Below are positions 1 through 7,912 of a DNA stretch of 64,000 nt, piece by piece. Every line of letters begins with the position of its first letter. Position 1 is the first letter of the stretch. Source of the stretch: Methylosinus trichosporium OB3b (lineage in GTDB: Bacteria; Pseudomonadota; Alphaproteobacteria; Rhizobiales; Beijerinckiaceae); contig NZ_CP023737.1 of the NCBI RefSeq assembly GCF_002752655.1, forward strand, positions 2,380,001-2,444,000. Reading direction: 5' to 3'. The notes beneath the pieces are model-generated. The model was not told the origin of the DNA, did not search any database, and saw only the letters and a list, made by a program, of their open reading frames with translations. Made by a program: the position numbers and the translations under genes.

Positions 1-1
1 C

Positions 2-757
2 GCGGCGCTCGGCGCGGCGCTCGCTCAGTCGAATCACAAGGTCGCCGTCGTCGATTTCGACGTCGGCCTGCGCAATCTCGATCTGGTGATGGGCGCCGAG
101 CGGCGCGTCGTCTATGATCTCATCAATGTCGCCAATGGCGACGCCAAGCTGCATCAGGCCCTGATCCGCGACAAGCGCGTCGACACGCTGCATCTGCTCG
201 CCGCCTCGCAGACGCGCGACAAGGACGCGCTCACCGAGGAGGGCGTGCGCCGCGTGATCGACGAATTGCGCGAGCGTTTCGACTGGATCGTCTGCGACAG
301 CCCTGCCGGCATCGAGCGTGGCGCGACGCTGGCGATGCGCTTCGCCGACGTCGCCGTCGTCGTCGCCAATCCGGAAATCTCCTCGGTGCGCGATTCGGAT
401 CGCATCATCGGCCTGCTCGACGCCAAGACCGAGCGCGCCGAGCGCGGCGAGCGCCTCGACAAGCATCTGCTGCTCACGCGCTACGACCCGGGCCGCGCCG
501 CCCGCGGCGAGATGCTGCATGTCGACGACGTGCTGGAGATTTTGTCGATCCCGCTCATCGGCATCATTCCCGAGAGCGAGGATGTGCTGCGCGCCTCCAA
601 TGTCGGCAGCCCGGTGACGCTGCACACGACGACGAGCGCGCCGGCGCGCGCCTATATGGATGCGGCGCGGCGCCTCTGCGGCGTCGATGTGCCGATGGAC
701 ATTCCCGTCGACAAGAAAGGACTCTTGGTGCGTCTGTTCGGCCGGAGGGCGGCATGA
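2..757 (+). CDS. minD: Septum-site determining ATPase MinD (5' end outside window)
   Basis: Membrane-associated deviant Walker ATPase that, with MinC and MinE, keeps FtsZ rings away from the cell poles. The P-loop lies upstream of the window. The visible part begins at strand-2 of the fold with VVDFDVGLRNLD and continues through the MinD-typical MGAERRVVYDLIN, then DWIVCDSPAGIERGA (Walker B-like, DSPAGIE) and the basic C-terminal tail LLVRLFGRRAA that forms the membrane-targeting helix. An in-frame GTG at 86 is internal, not the true start. The stop overlaps the minE start by 4 bp, so the two are translationally coupled. The identification is secure; only the N-terminus is missing. Confidence 0.96.
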   Translation, partial: AALGAALAQSNHKVAVVDFDVGLRNLDLVMGAERRVVYDLINVANGDAKLHQALIRDKRVDTLHLLAASQTRDKDALTEEGVRRVIDELRERFDWIVCDSPAGIERGATLAMRFADVAVVVANPEISSVRDSDRIIGLLDAKTERAERGERLDKHLLLTRYDPGRAARGEMLHVDDVLEILSIPLIGIIPESEDVLRASNVGSPVTLHTTTSAPARAYMDAARRLCGVDVPMDIPVDKKGLLVRLFGRRAA

Positions 758-1029
758 ATTTATTCAAGTTCCTCGATCGTCGCGCCTCGGCGCCAGTCGC
801 GCGCGAGCGGCTGCAGATTCTCCTCGCGCATGAGCGCGCCTCGGTCTGCAACGCCAATCTCGTGGCGCTGCTGCACAAGGAAGTGCTCGCCGCGGTGTCG
901 AAGCACATCGCGATCGATCCCGAGCGCGTGGAAGTCAATCTGCGCGAGCGCGACAAGGTCTCCCTGCTCGAGATCGACATAGAGATCGACGCGGCGATGA
1001 AGCGCACCGACATCGGCGAAGCGGCGTAA
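754..1029 (+). CDS. minE: Cell division topological specificity factor MinE
   Basis: 91-residue MinE, the partner that stimulates MinD ATPase at the membrane and drives pole-to-pole oscillation. It starts with the amphipathic membrane-targeting stretch MNLFKFLDRR. The anti-MinCD region follows (RLQILLAHERAS), and then the dimerising beta domain with IDPERVEVNLRERDKVSLLEIDIEI. Its length is in the usual 80-95 range. ATGA overlap with minD shows an operon; minC would be expected upstream, outside the window. Confidence 0.96.
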   Translation: MNLFKFLDRRASAPVARERLQILLAHERASVCNANLVALLHKEVLAAVSKHIAIDPERVEVNLRERDKVSLLEIDIEIDAAMKRTDIGEAA

Positions 1030-1106
1030 GCGCCGCGCTCTATTTTCGGCTTTTCACGTCTGACGCCGGGCGCATCGGCTCGAAAGCGCCTGGCCCCCCG
1101 TGAGCG

Positions 1107-1125
1107 GAGGCGCTGTCTGCGCCTC
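1107..1125. terminator. GC hairpin between convergent minE and cysE
   Basis: A perfect 7-bp stem (GAGGCGC/GCGCCTC) with a 5-nt loop lies in the 140-bp gap between the convergent minE and serine acetyltransferase genes. No T-run follows on either strand, so it is only a possible transcription end or a chance GC palindrome. Confidence 0.3.
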
Positions 1126-1169
1126 GGCCGCGAGCGGAATGTGAGCAGAGCGACGTCACAGTCGAAATC

Positions 1170-2114
1170 TCATATTCCGCCACCATTGTCGAAAATCTCG
1201 ATGGCGCGCGCCTGGGTGATGTTGCTTCCCGGCGCGACGCTGTGCGTCAGCCAGACATTGCCTCCGATCGAGGAGCCCTTGCCGATGGTGATGCGCCCGA
1301 GGACCGTCGCGCCGGCATAGATCACCACATCGTCCTCGACGATCGGATGACGCGGCCGGCCTTTGACGAGAGCGCCGCTCGCATCCGCCTCGAAGCGCTT
1401 CGCCCCGAGCGTGACGCCCTGATAGAGCCGCACACGCTTGCCGATGCGCGCCGTCTCGCCGATCACGACGCCGGCGCCGTGATCGATGAAGAAGCTCGAT
1501 TCGATGTCGGCGCCCGGATGAATGTCGATGCCCGTCTCGGAATGCGAGATCTCGGCGATGATGCGCGCGAGCATGGGCGCGCCCAAACAATAGAGCTCGT
1601 GCGCAAGACGATGGCGGGTAACGGCGGCGATTCCCGGATAACAGAATACGATCTCGTCGAGGCTGCGCGCCGCAGGATCGCCCTCGAAGGCGGCGCGTAT
1701 GTCGGTGTCGAGCAACGAGCGCACGCGCGGCAGAGCGCCGAGAAAGGCGTCGGCGATCCGCTGCGTGTCCGCCTCCCGCCTCCCGCCGGCGTCCGCGTCG
1801 GCGAACAGGCGCAATTCCTTGCCGATCTGCTCGCCGAGCGAATGCATCGTCCGTTTCAACGTCGCCGCCACGAAGCCGTCGACAGTCTCGATGGTGAGAT
1901 GCGAAGGGCCAAAATGGCGCGGATAGAGAATGGCCACCAGATCGGCGACGATGTCGACGACCGCGGCGCGCGACGGCAGCTCGGGCAGAGCGCTGCTCTT
2001 GTAGCGGCTCTTTTGCGACGTCTTGCGCAAGGCGCGCAGCGCGTCGACCACCTCGTCGACCGCCGCGTCGCGCGCCTCGACGGCGTCCCGAGCATCGCCG
2101 AATCGGGCGTTCAT
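1170..2114 (-). CDS. cysE: Serine O-acetyltransferase (EpsC type)
   Basis: Transfers acetyl from acetyl-CoA to L-serine, giving O-acetylserine for cysteine synthesis. 314 residues: a helical N-terminal domain (about 1-190) precedes the left-handed beta-helix of hexapeptide repeats. That part contains DIHPGADIESSFFIDHGAG, the VIGETARIGK turn, and the catalytic His of IDHG. The arrangement HPGADI...FFIDHG...VIGETA is that of the EpsC subgroup, rather than the shorter enterobacterial CysE. The ATG overlaps the stop of the upstream haem-binding-like gene (2111-2611) by 4 bp, so both are probably transcribed together. Convergent with minE. Confidence 0.9.
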   Translation of the reverse strand: MNARFGDARDAVEARDAAVDEVVDALRALRKTSQKSRYKSSALPELPSRAAVVDIVADLVAILYPRHFGPSHLTIETVDGFVAATLKRTMHSLGEQIGKELRLFADADAGGRREADTQRIADAFLGALPRVRSLLDTDIRAAFEGDPAARSLDEIVFCYPGIAAVTRHRLAHELYCLGAPMLARIIAEISHSETGIDIHPGADIESSFFIDHGAGVVIGETARIGKRVRLYQGVTLGAKRFEADASGALVKGRPRHPIVEDDVVIYAGATVLGRITIGKGSSIGGNVWLTHSVAPGSNITQARAIEIFDNGGGI

Positions 2115-2611
2115 TTCAATTGATCCGCGATCTTGTCGATGCCGGCCTTGGCGCAGACCTCGTCCTTCTCGCCGCCCGGCGCGCCGGAGACGCCGACCGC
2201 GCCAATGATCTCGTCGCCGACCTTGATCGGCAGCGCGCCCTGAATGGCGACGACGCCCGTGAGATGGACGAGGCCGAGACCGGGATTGTCCTTCACGCGC
2301 TGAGCGATGTCGCCCGACGGCGCGCGGAAGGTGCGCGAGGTGTAGGCCTTGCGCTGGCTGTTTTCCAGAGTATGCGGCGAAGCGCCGTCGCCGCGAAGAG
2401 CGACGATCGTCTGCCCCTCCCCTCCGACGACTGTGACCGAAACGCGATGGCCTTGCTGAATGCAGGCGTCATAGGCGCCTTGCGCGATCGAGAGAGCGGC
2501 GGCGACGGGGAGAAATTTATGCGCCGGCAGATCGGCCCGCGCCGTCGGCGCAGCCGCCGCAACGGCGACCATCGAGACGAGAACGAGACGGGAGACGAGG
2601 ACGAGCTTCAT
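2111..2611 (-). CDS. Secreted GlcG/HbpS-family haem-binding-like protein
   Basis: About 166 residues with an N-terminal signal peptide (MKLVLVSRLVLVSMVAVAAA, cut near TARA-DLPAH) followed by a GlcG/HbpS (DUF336) domain. The domain shows LSIAQGAYDACIQQGHRVSVTV, the RKAYTSRTF helix and the closing IGAVGVSGAPGGEKDEVCA glycine-rich motif. Family members bind haem or cobalamin or are encoded with glycolate oxidase; the ligand here is unknown. I chose the ATG at 2611 because it begins the signal peptide; an upstream in-frame start adds 14 non-hydrophobic residues. The gene overlaps the serine acetyltransferase start. Confidence 0.8.
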   Translation of the reverse strand: MKLVLVSRLVLVSMVAVAAAAPTARADLPAHKFLPVAAALSIAQGAYDACIQQGHRVSVTVVGGEGQTIVALRGDGASPHTLENSQRKAYTSRTFRAPSGDIAQRVKDNPGLGLVHLTGVVAIQGALPIKVGDEIIGAVGVSGAPGGEKDEVCAKAGIDKIADQLK

Positions 2612-2658
2612 GGTCGATCCATCCATTTTCGAGGGATGCGGGCATGCTAGCACTTAAT

Positions 2659-2677
2659 ATATCTATTGCAAGGATAT
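2659..2677. promoter_or_regulatory. AT-rich inverted repeat in the divergent promoter region
   Basis: ATATC, nine bases, then GATAT lies in an AT-rich stretch between the divergent haem-binding-like gene (start 2611) and the XRE-cupin regulator (start 2759). The local AT content and position between divergent starts suggest a promoter with an operator, possibly autoregulated by the XRE protein. The arms are short, so this is tentative. Confidence 0.35.
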
Positions 2678-2758
2678 GATTATGTGTCATGCTCGAGAAT
2701 GACGCGCATCTTAGGCAAGCGCTCGGCTGAAGACCGACTCAGACGAGAGGATTTATCG

Positions 2759-3370
2759 ATGGAACCTACCCTCATCAAGCGCTCACGGCCCTCCCCCGAG
2801 CGGCTCTCCCGCATCGTCGCGGAACGACTCGAGCGACTGCTCAATCGACGCGGACGGTCTTTGACACGCCTCGCGGAAGTGAGCGGCGTCGACGCCGATG
2901 AGATCGCGCGTATCGCCGCAGGCCGCCAGGCTCCCTCCGTCGGCCATTTGTGGCGAATCGCCAATGCGCTCGGCGTTCCCTTCGGCAGCCTCGTCGCGTC
3001 GAAGGAGCGAGGCGACCTGCTGGTCATTCGCAAGAGCGAGCCGCAATCGGTCGAATCCGTCGGCGGCGCATTCGTCTCGCGCGCTCTCTACCCATATGAT
3101 TCCAGGCGCCCGGTCGAATTCTACCATCTCACCATCGCGCCCAAGCACATCGAGCGCTCGGAGGCCCATGCGCCCGGCACGAAGGAGAATCTGGTCGTCG
3201 CGCGCGGATCGGTCGAGATCGTCGTCGGACGCGAGCCGGCGGCGCAGCTGGACGAGGGCGACGCCATCGATTTCCTCGCCGATGTGCCGCACAGCTATCG
3301 CAATCTCGGAGTCGTGCCCGCAACCATCTATCTGGTCATGTCCTACGCCGAGGCGAGCGACGAGGATTGA
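2759..3370 (+). CDS. XRE-family regulator with C-terminal cupin domain
   Basis: 203 residues. An N-terminal helix-turn-helix of the XRE type (LTRLAEVSGVDADEIARIAAGRQ, roughly residues 40-65, ending with the typical LWRIANALGVPFGSL helix) is followed by a cupin_2 beta-barrel (about 120-195). The cupin contains EAHAPGTKENLVVARGSVEIVVG and GDAIDFLADVPHSYRNLG. Such proteins are transcription factors sensing small metabolites through the cupin. The ATG at 2759 has a good Shine-Dalgarno (GAGAGGA) 7-9 bases upstream; a longer in-frame start at 2666 would run through the presumed promoter. Targets are unknown; the divergent haem-binding-like/cysE pair is the nearest candidate. Confidence 0.85.
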   Translation: MEPTLIKRSRPSPERLSRIVAERLERLLNRRGRSLTRLAEVSGVDADEIARIAAGRQAPSVGHLWRIANALGVPFGSLVASKERGDLLVIRKSEPQSVESVGGAFVSRALYPYDSRRPVEFYHLTIAPKHIERSEAHAPGTKENLVVARGSVEIVVGREPAAQLDEGDAIDFLADVPHSYRNLGVVPATIYLVMSYAEASDED

Positions 3371-3393
3371 CTCGCGGCTGGGGACGAGATCAA

Positions 3394-3498
3394 TGCGCCG
3401 GCGACCATAGCGACGATCGCGTGCAGCACGGTCGAAAGATCGAACCGCTTGCCTTCCCGGCGACGATGGTCCGAAATCTCCAGCAACGAAACCTGCAT
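3394..3498 (-). pseudogene. ISAs1-type transposase, N-terminal remnant
   Basis: Reading the minus strand from an ATG at 3498 gives 35 residues (MQVSLLEISDHRRREGKRF then DLSTVLHAIVAMVAGAL). These match the start of the DDE_Tnp_1-associated domain of ISAs1/H-repeat transposases (LLE..D.RRR.G.R..L..VL...V.AM.AGA). Similarity then stops abruptly and the frame ends 17 codons later inside the neighbouring XRE gene. No DDE domain or terminal repeats are visible. A scrap of a former insertion sequence. Confidence 0.55.
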
Positions 3499-3552
3499 GC
3501 GACAACCTCTGATTCCGGTTGCCGCATATAGCTGCGAGCGTCTCTCACGACA

Positions 3553-4304
3553 ATGACCGCGATCGCGGCTGTGTTCGCTGTTCCGCGCTTCGCCTCCGCC
3601 AATCCGACGGGCGGCGTCGTGGTGGATGGCGCGGCGACGATCTCCTCCGCCGGCAGCGTCACCAATGTCGCGCAGTCGACCAATAGCGCCATCATCAATT
3701 GGCAGAACTTCTCCATCGCCTCCGGCGAGACCGTCAATTTCCTGGCTGTGGAAACCTTGAAACGTGACGTCGAAGGGATGACCCGTGTGGTCGGCCAGCT
3801 CCTCGACGCCGCTGAGGTGGAGGCGGTTGTCATTGATCCGACGAGCAGGCCGATCTGCGACAGGTCTGCGCTGAAGTCGCAGAATTCATTGCGCCAATTG
3901 CGTTGGCGCAGGAAAAAGCCGTCGCGTAGAGCGGCGCAGAAGGGCCGGTCTGGATCAAAGCCAACCCGGAAATGCTGCGTCTGGCCATTCGTAATTTGGT
4001 CGAGAACGCACTCAATCACACGCCAAGGGGAACGGATGCCGAGATCCTTGTCGGAATAGACGGGTCGGCCAGCATCATAGATCGGGGCGAGGGCGTTCCG
4101 ATCGCTGAGCGCGAGCGGATATTCGAACGTTTCCAGCGGCGACGGCGGGGCGGCGCCGGACTGGGCCTCTCGATCGTAAAGCGCATCGCCGAGGCGCACG
4201 GCGGATTCGTCACGGTCGGAAATCGCTCAGGTGGAGGCGCGGAGCTTTCGATACATTTCCTGCCGGCCGAGCAGGCTTCCAGGCCGTTGTCGCCGCCAGG
4301 TTGA
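3553..4304 (+). pseudogene. Chimeric pseudogene: haemagglutinin N-terminus joined to a broken sensor histidine kinase
   Basis: Residues 15-63 of the first frame (NPTGGVVVDGAATISSAG, TNVAQSTNSAIINWQNFSI, GETVNF) are the start of a filamentous-haemagglutinin-type two-partner secretion domain. At about 3742 the frame runs directly into a histidine kinase dimerisation segment (LKRDVEGMTRVVGQLLDAAE). Near 3840 the frame is lost. The kinase continues in another frame (DEQADLRQVCAEVAEFIAP), meets an in-frame TAG at 3927-3929, then resumes with the ATPase domain: N-box RLAIRNLVENALNHT, G1 DRGEGVP, and GAGLGLSIVKRIAEAHGG. Three lesions (fusion, frameshift, stop) mean no working kinase. Probably the result of a deletion joining two genes next to the ISAs1 scrap. 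Confidence 0.75.
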
Positions 4305-4425
4305 TGTCCTTGGCCAGCGCGCAACCGTCGCCGACGCGCAGGAAATCCGCGGTGGGGGATTTCGGGGCGGCTGAGGGTCACGGGTCGGTGCTTGCGCCCC
4401 CTATCAGCCGACCTTGACGCCGACA

Positions 4426-4449
4426 ATATTTCAATTATATTGGAAATAT
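4426..4449. promoter_or_regulatory. ArsR operator overlapping the arsR start codon
   Basis: An inverted repeat ATATTTC...GAAATAT with a 10-base AT-rich centre; allowing one extra base the arms extend to ATATTTCAAT and ATTGGAAATAT. The right arm includes the first two bases of the arsR ATG at 4448. ArsR/SmtB repressors bind such AT-rich dyads at their own promoter and release DNA on binding As(III), so autoregulation of the whole ars operon is the likely role. Confidence 0.7.
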
Positions 4450-4792
4450 GGAAAAGCTATCCGCGATCACAGCTCTCGTCGCCCTCGCACACGAGTCGCG
4501 CCTCGAAATCTTTCGGCTTCTGATGCAGGCCGGGCCCGCAGGGCTGCCCGCAGGAAAAATCAGCGAGCGGCTCGGGCTTCCTTCGACGACGCTGTCTTTC
4601 CACCTCAATCAGCTCAAGCACGCCGATCTCGTGACCTTCCGCCGTGAGGGTCGCTCCTTGATCTATTCGGCCGCCTATCCCGTCATGAACGCGCTGCTCG
4701 CCTATCTGACGGAGAATTGCTGCAAGGGCGACGCCGCCGCTTGCTGCGTCACAGAAGCCGATACGACCTGCCAGACCGAGAGGGTCCCATGA
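4448..4792 (+). CDS. arsR: ArsR-family metalloregulatory repressor
   Basis: 114-residue winged-helix repressor of the ArsR/SmtB family. The HTH is ISERLGLPSTTLSFHLNQLKHADLV (about 37-62) and the wing is FRREGRSLIYS. Lacking the classic CVC in the DNA-binding helix, it instead has Cys pairs at residues 91-92 and 99-100 near the C-terminus (NCC..., ACC). This layout resembles the As(III) site of the Acidithiobacillus ferrooxidans-type ArsR (Cys95/96/102). First gene of the ars operon; stop overlaps arsI by ATGA. The start codon lies inside the operator dyad and has only a weak ribosome site (GGAA). Confidence 0.92.
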   Translation: MEKLSAITALVALAHESRLEIFRLLMQAGPAGLPAGKISERLGLPSTTLSFHLNQLKHADLVTFRREGRSLIYSAAYPVMNALLAYLTENCCKGDAAACCVTEADTTCQTERVP

Positions 4793-5301
4793 AGCGCCTG
4801 CATCTGCATGTCTCCGTCGACGACCTGCCGCGATCCATCCATTTCTACAGCGCGCTGTTCGCCGCCGCGCCGACGGTCGAGAAGCCCGATTACGCCAAAT
4901 GGATGCTCGACGATCCGCGCGTGAACTTCGCCATTTCGGCGCGAGGCGGGTCGAGCCTCGGATTGGAGCATCTCGGCATTCAGGTCGAAACCACGGATGA
5001 GCTGCAAGACGTCTATGGACGCCTGAAGCAGGCCGGCGGACGCGTCTATGAAGAGGGCGCGACCACCTGCTGCTATGCGCGTTCAGAAAAATCCTGGATC
5101 GCCGATCCGCAAGGGCTGATGTGGGAGACCTTCCTCACGACGGGCGAAAGCCCGATCTATGGCGGAGATCCAGCGCTGGACGCGTTGAAGGGCGAGGCTG
5201 GCGCCTGCTGCGCGCCGACGACGCCGCAAGGCGAATGCTGTCCGCCGAAACCGGAGCTTTCCGCACAGGCGCCCTGCTGCGGCGCGAAGGAGCCCGCATG
5301 A
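4789..5301 (+). CDS. arsI: ArsI/CadI-type vicinal-oxygen-chelate metalloenzyme
   Basis: 170 residues. A VOC fold spans about 1-130 (MKRLHLHVSVDDLPRSIHFYSALF at the start, GLEHLGIQVET in the middle, DPQGLMWETF at the end). Metal-ligand candidates are His5/His7, the His of LEHLGIQ and Glu of WETF. The vicinal Cys94-Cys95 pair (TTCCYA) corresponds to the substrate-binding Cys pair of ArsI C-As lyases, which demethylate methylarsenite; CadI homologues are cadmium-inducible proteins of unknown reaction. A Cys-rich tail (ACC, ECC, PCC) is unusual and may hold arsenite. Start chosen at 4789 for the ATGA overlap with arsR. Confidence 0.85.
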   Translation: MKRLHLHVSVDDLPRSIHFYSALFAAAPTVEKPDYAKWMLDDPRVNFAISARGGSSLGLEHLGIQVETTDELQDVYGRLKQAGGRVYEEGATTCCYARSEKSWIADPQGLMWETFLTTGESPIYGGDPALDALKGEAGACCAPTTPQGECCPPKPELSAQAPCCGAKEPA

Positions 5302-5735
5302 GCGCGCCCGATGTGATCATCTATCACAATCCCGATTGCGGCACGTCGCGCAACACGCTCGGCCTCATCCGCAACGCCGGCATAGAGCCGCATGTGATCG
5401 AATATCTGAAGACGCCGCCGACGCGGGCGCTGCTGGCGCAGCTGATCGCGCGAATGGGGATATCGACGCGGGCGCTGCTGCGCGAGAAGGGCACGCCTTT
5501 TCAAGAGCTCGGCCTCGGCGATCCGACGCGGACCGACGAGGCGTTGCTCGATGCGATGATGGCGCATCCGATCCTCATCAATCGGCCGATCGTCGTCACC
5601 TCCATGGGCGTGAAGCTGTGCCGGCCGTCGGAGGCGGTTCTGGACATTCTGCCGCTGCCGCAGCGCGGCGCGTTTTACAAGGAGGACGGCGAGCTCATCG
5701 TCGATTCCGCCGGCCGGCGCGTGGCGACGGCATAA
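5298..5735 (+). CDS. arsC: Glutaredoxin-dependent arsenate reductase ArsC
   Basis: 145-residue thioredoxin-fold reductase converting As(V) to As(III) with glutathione/glutaredoxin. The catalytic Cys14 sits in YHNPDCGTSRN. Arginines matching those that hold arsenate in the E. coli enzyme are in LLREKG, LINRPIVVT and KLCRPSEAV. Length and motifs match the E. coli plasmid-type ArsC (about 141). The ATG overlaps the arsI stop by 4 bp. Confidence 0.94.
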   Translation: MSAPDVIIYHNPDCGTSRNTLGLIRNAGIEPHVIEYLKTPPTRALLAQLIARMGISTRALLREKGTPFQELGLGDPTRTDEALLDAMMAHPILINRPIVVTSMGVKLCRPSEAVLDILPLPQRGAFYKEDGELIVDSAGRRVATA

Positions 5736-5753
5736 CAATCGAGGGAGACGAAT

Positions 5754-6110
5754 GTGACGGCAATCGAAATCTATGACCCGGCCCTTTGCTGCAGCACCGG
5801 CGTGTGCGGGACCGATGTCGATCAGGCGCTGGTGAATTTCGCCGCCGACGCCGATTGGGCGAAGCAGAACGGCGCTCGCATCGAGCGATTCAATCTGGCG
5901 CAGCAGCCGCTCGCCTTCGCCGAGAATGCGATCGTGAAAGGCTTTCTGGAGCGTTCCGGACAGGAGGCGCTGCCGCTGGTGCTCGTTTCGGGCGAGGTGG
6001 CGCTCGCCGGGCGCTATCCGAGCCGCAGCGAGCTCGCGCGCTGGGCCGGCCTCGTCGAGACCGCGACGGAGGCGAAGCCGAGCGGATGCTGCGGCGGCGG
6101 CAGCTGCTGA
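5754..6110 (+). CDS. arsD: Arsenite metallochaperone ArsD
   Basis: 118-residue chaperone that hands As(III) to ArsA. The three Cys of the chaperone site are at 12, 13 and 18 (ALCCSTGVC), exactly as in E. coli ArsD. A second vicinal pair at 112-113 and Cys118 close the protein (GCCGGGSC). GTG start with a strong upstream GAGGGAGA at about 5741-5748. It lies 10 bp before arsA, as expected for a chaperone-ATPase pair. Confidence 0.94.
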   Translation: MTAIEIYDPALCCSTGVCGTDVDQALVNFAADADWAKQNGARIERFNLAQQPLAFAENAIVKGFLERSGQEALPLVLVSGEVALAGRYPSRSELARWAGLVETATEAKPSGCCGGGSC

Positions 6111-6120
6111 AGGCCCCCAG

Positions 6121-7890
6121 ATGAAATTCCTCGAGCGGCCGCCGCGTTTCCTGTTCTTCACCGGCAAAGGCGGGGTCGGCAAGACGTCGATCGCCTGCGC
6201 GACCGCGATCGCGCTCGCCGAGGCCGGCCGCCGCGTGCTTCTGGTCAGCACCGATCCGGCGTCCAATGTGGCGCAGGTGTTCGGAACGATTATCGGCAAT
6301 CGGATGACCGACATTCCCGGCGCGCCGGGCCTGTCGGCGCTGGAGATCGATCCGCAGGCCGCTGCGCAGGCCTATCGCGACCGCATCGTCGGCCCGGTGC
6401 GCGGCCTGCTTCCGGACGCTGTGGTGAAAGGGATAGAGGAACAATTATCGGGCGCCTGCACGACGGAGATCGCCGCTTTCGACGAATTCACCGCGCTGCT
6501 GGTCGATTCCGCGCTCACCGCGACTTACGATCACATCGTCTTCGACACCGCGCCGACGGGGCACACGATCCGCCTGCTGCAATTGCCCGGCGCATGGAGC
6601 GGCTTTCTCGACTCCGGCAAGGGCGACGCCTCTTGCCTCGGGCCGCTGGCGGGGCTGGACAAGCAGCGTGCGCAATATGGCCGCGCCGTCGAGGCCTTGG
6701 CCGACGCCGCGCGCACGCGCCTCGTGCTCGTCGCCCGCGCGCAGCGCTCCACGCTGACCGAAGTCGCCCGCACGCATAAGGAGCTGGCGGCGATCGGCAT
6801 TGCGCAGCAATATCTCATCATCAACGGCCTGCTGCCGGAAGAGGAGGCGAAGCAGGATCGACTCGCCGCCGCCATCTATGAGCGCGAGCAGGCGGCGTTG
6901 CGCGCGCTTCCCGCCGAGCTCGCCGCTTTGCCTTGCGATCGCGTCGCGCTCAGGCCGTTCAATCTTGTCGGCCTGGACGCCTTGCGGCAATTGCTCGTCG
7001 CAACGCCATCGCCGGCGAACGCGAGCGAGGACGAGCCGATCGCGCTCGACGCGTCGAGCCTCGGTGATCTGGTCGACGCAATAGCGGCGGATGGTCACGG
7101 CCTCGTGATGCTGATGGGCAAGGGCGGAGTCGGCAAGACGACTCTCGCCGCCGCCGTCGCGGTGGAGCTCGCGCGCCGCGGCCTGCCCGTGCATCTCACC
7201 ACCTCCGATCCGGCCGCGCATCTTGCCGAAACGCTCCATGGATCATTGGAGCATCTCACAGTGAGCCGCATCGATCCGCATGCGGAAACGGAGCGCTATC
7301 GTCGCGAGATTTTAGCCGCCAAGGGCGCCGAGCTCGACGCCGCCGGCCGCGCGCTTCTGGAAGAAGATTTGCGCTCGCCTTGCACCGAGGAGATCGCCGT
7401 GTTTCAGGCCTTCTCGCGCATCATCCGCGAGGCGGGCGAGAGCTTCGTGGTGATGGACACGGCGCCGACCGGCCATACTCTGCTGCTGCTGGACGCGACC
7501 GGCGCCTATCATCGCGAGGTCGCGCGCCAATTGGACGCCAAAGGCGCGCATTACACGACGCCGATGATGCAATTGCAGAATCCAAAGCAGACCAAGGTTT
7601 TGCTGGCGACGCTCGCCGAGACGACGCCTGTTCTGGAGGCGGCCGGCCTGCAGGCCGATCTGCGGCGCGCCGGAATAGAGCCTTGGGCGTGGATCATCAA
7701 CAATAGCGTGGCCGCCGCGCGCCCGCAGTCGCCGCTGCTGCGTCAGCGCGCCCGCAACGAAATACGCGAGATCGCCGCCGTCGCCGCCACGCATGCGCGG
7801 CGCTTTGCGATCGTCCCGCTGCTGAAGGAAGAGCCGGTCGGCGTTTCTCGCCTTCTGGAATTGGCGGGCCGCACAATCGCCACAGCCTGA
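6121..7890 (+). CDS. arsA: Arsenical pump-driving ATPase ArsA (two-domain)
   Basis: 589 residues formed by two homologous ATPase halves, the layout of bacterial ArsA. P-loops GKGGVGKT lie at 15-22 (A1) and 333-340 (A2); switch II signatures DTAPTGHT at 142-149 and 446-453. The metalloid-binding cysteines are all present at Cys113 (GACTTEI), Cys172 (ASCLGPL) and Cys421 (SPCTEEI), equivalent to E. coli 113/172/422. ArsA energises arsenite extrusion by coupling ATP hydrolysis to the membrane carrier; here that carrier would be the ACR3-type protein encoded 22 bp downstream. Confidence 0.96.
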   Translation: MKFLERPPRFLFFTGKGGVGKTSIACATAIALAEAGRRVLLVSTDPASNVAQVFGTIIGNRMTDIPGAPGLSALEIDPQAAAQAYRDRIVGPVRGLLPDAVVKGIEEQLSGACTTEIAAFDEFTALLVDSALTATYDHIVFDTAPTGHTIRLLQLPGAWSGFLDSGKGDASCLGPLAGLDKQRAQYGRAVEALADAARTRLVLVARAQRSTLTEVARTHKELAAIGIAQQYLIINGLLPEEEAKQDRLAAAIYEREQAALRALPAELAALPCDRVALRPFNLVGLDALRQLLVATPSPANASEDEPIALDASSLGDLVDAIAADGHGLVMLMGKGGVGKTTLAAAVAVELARRGLPVHLTTSDPAAHLAETLHGSLEHLTVSRIDPHAETERYRREILAAKGAELDAAGRALLEEDLRSPCTEEIAVFQAFSRIIREAGESFVVMDTAPTGHTLLLLDATGAYHREVARQLDAKGAHYTTPMMQLQNPKQTKVLLATLAETTPVLEAAGLQADLRRAGIEPWAWIINNSVAAARPQSPLLRQRARNEIREIAAVAATHARRFAIVPLLKEEPVGVSRLLELAGRTIATA

Positions 7891-7912
7891 TATTTCACCG
7901 AGAGGAAGTCCG

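Noticed and set aside
1242..2123. Long open frame antisense to the serine acetyltransferase gene
   Set aside because: Arg/Asp-rich composition with no domain; it is a high-GC antisense shadow of a clear gene.
4305..4425. Minus-strand peptide DFLRVGDGCALAKDINLAAT examined as another gene remnant
   Set aside because: Too short and without a family match that I can defend, although it looks protein-like.
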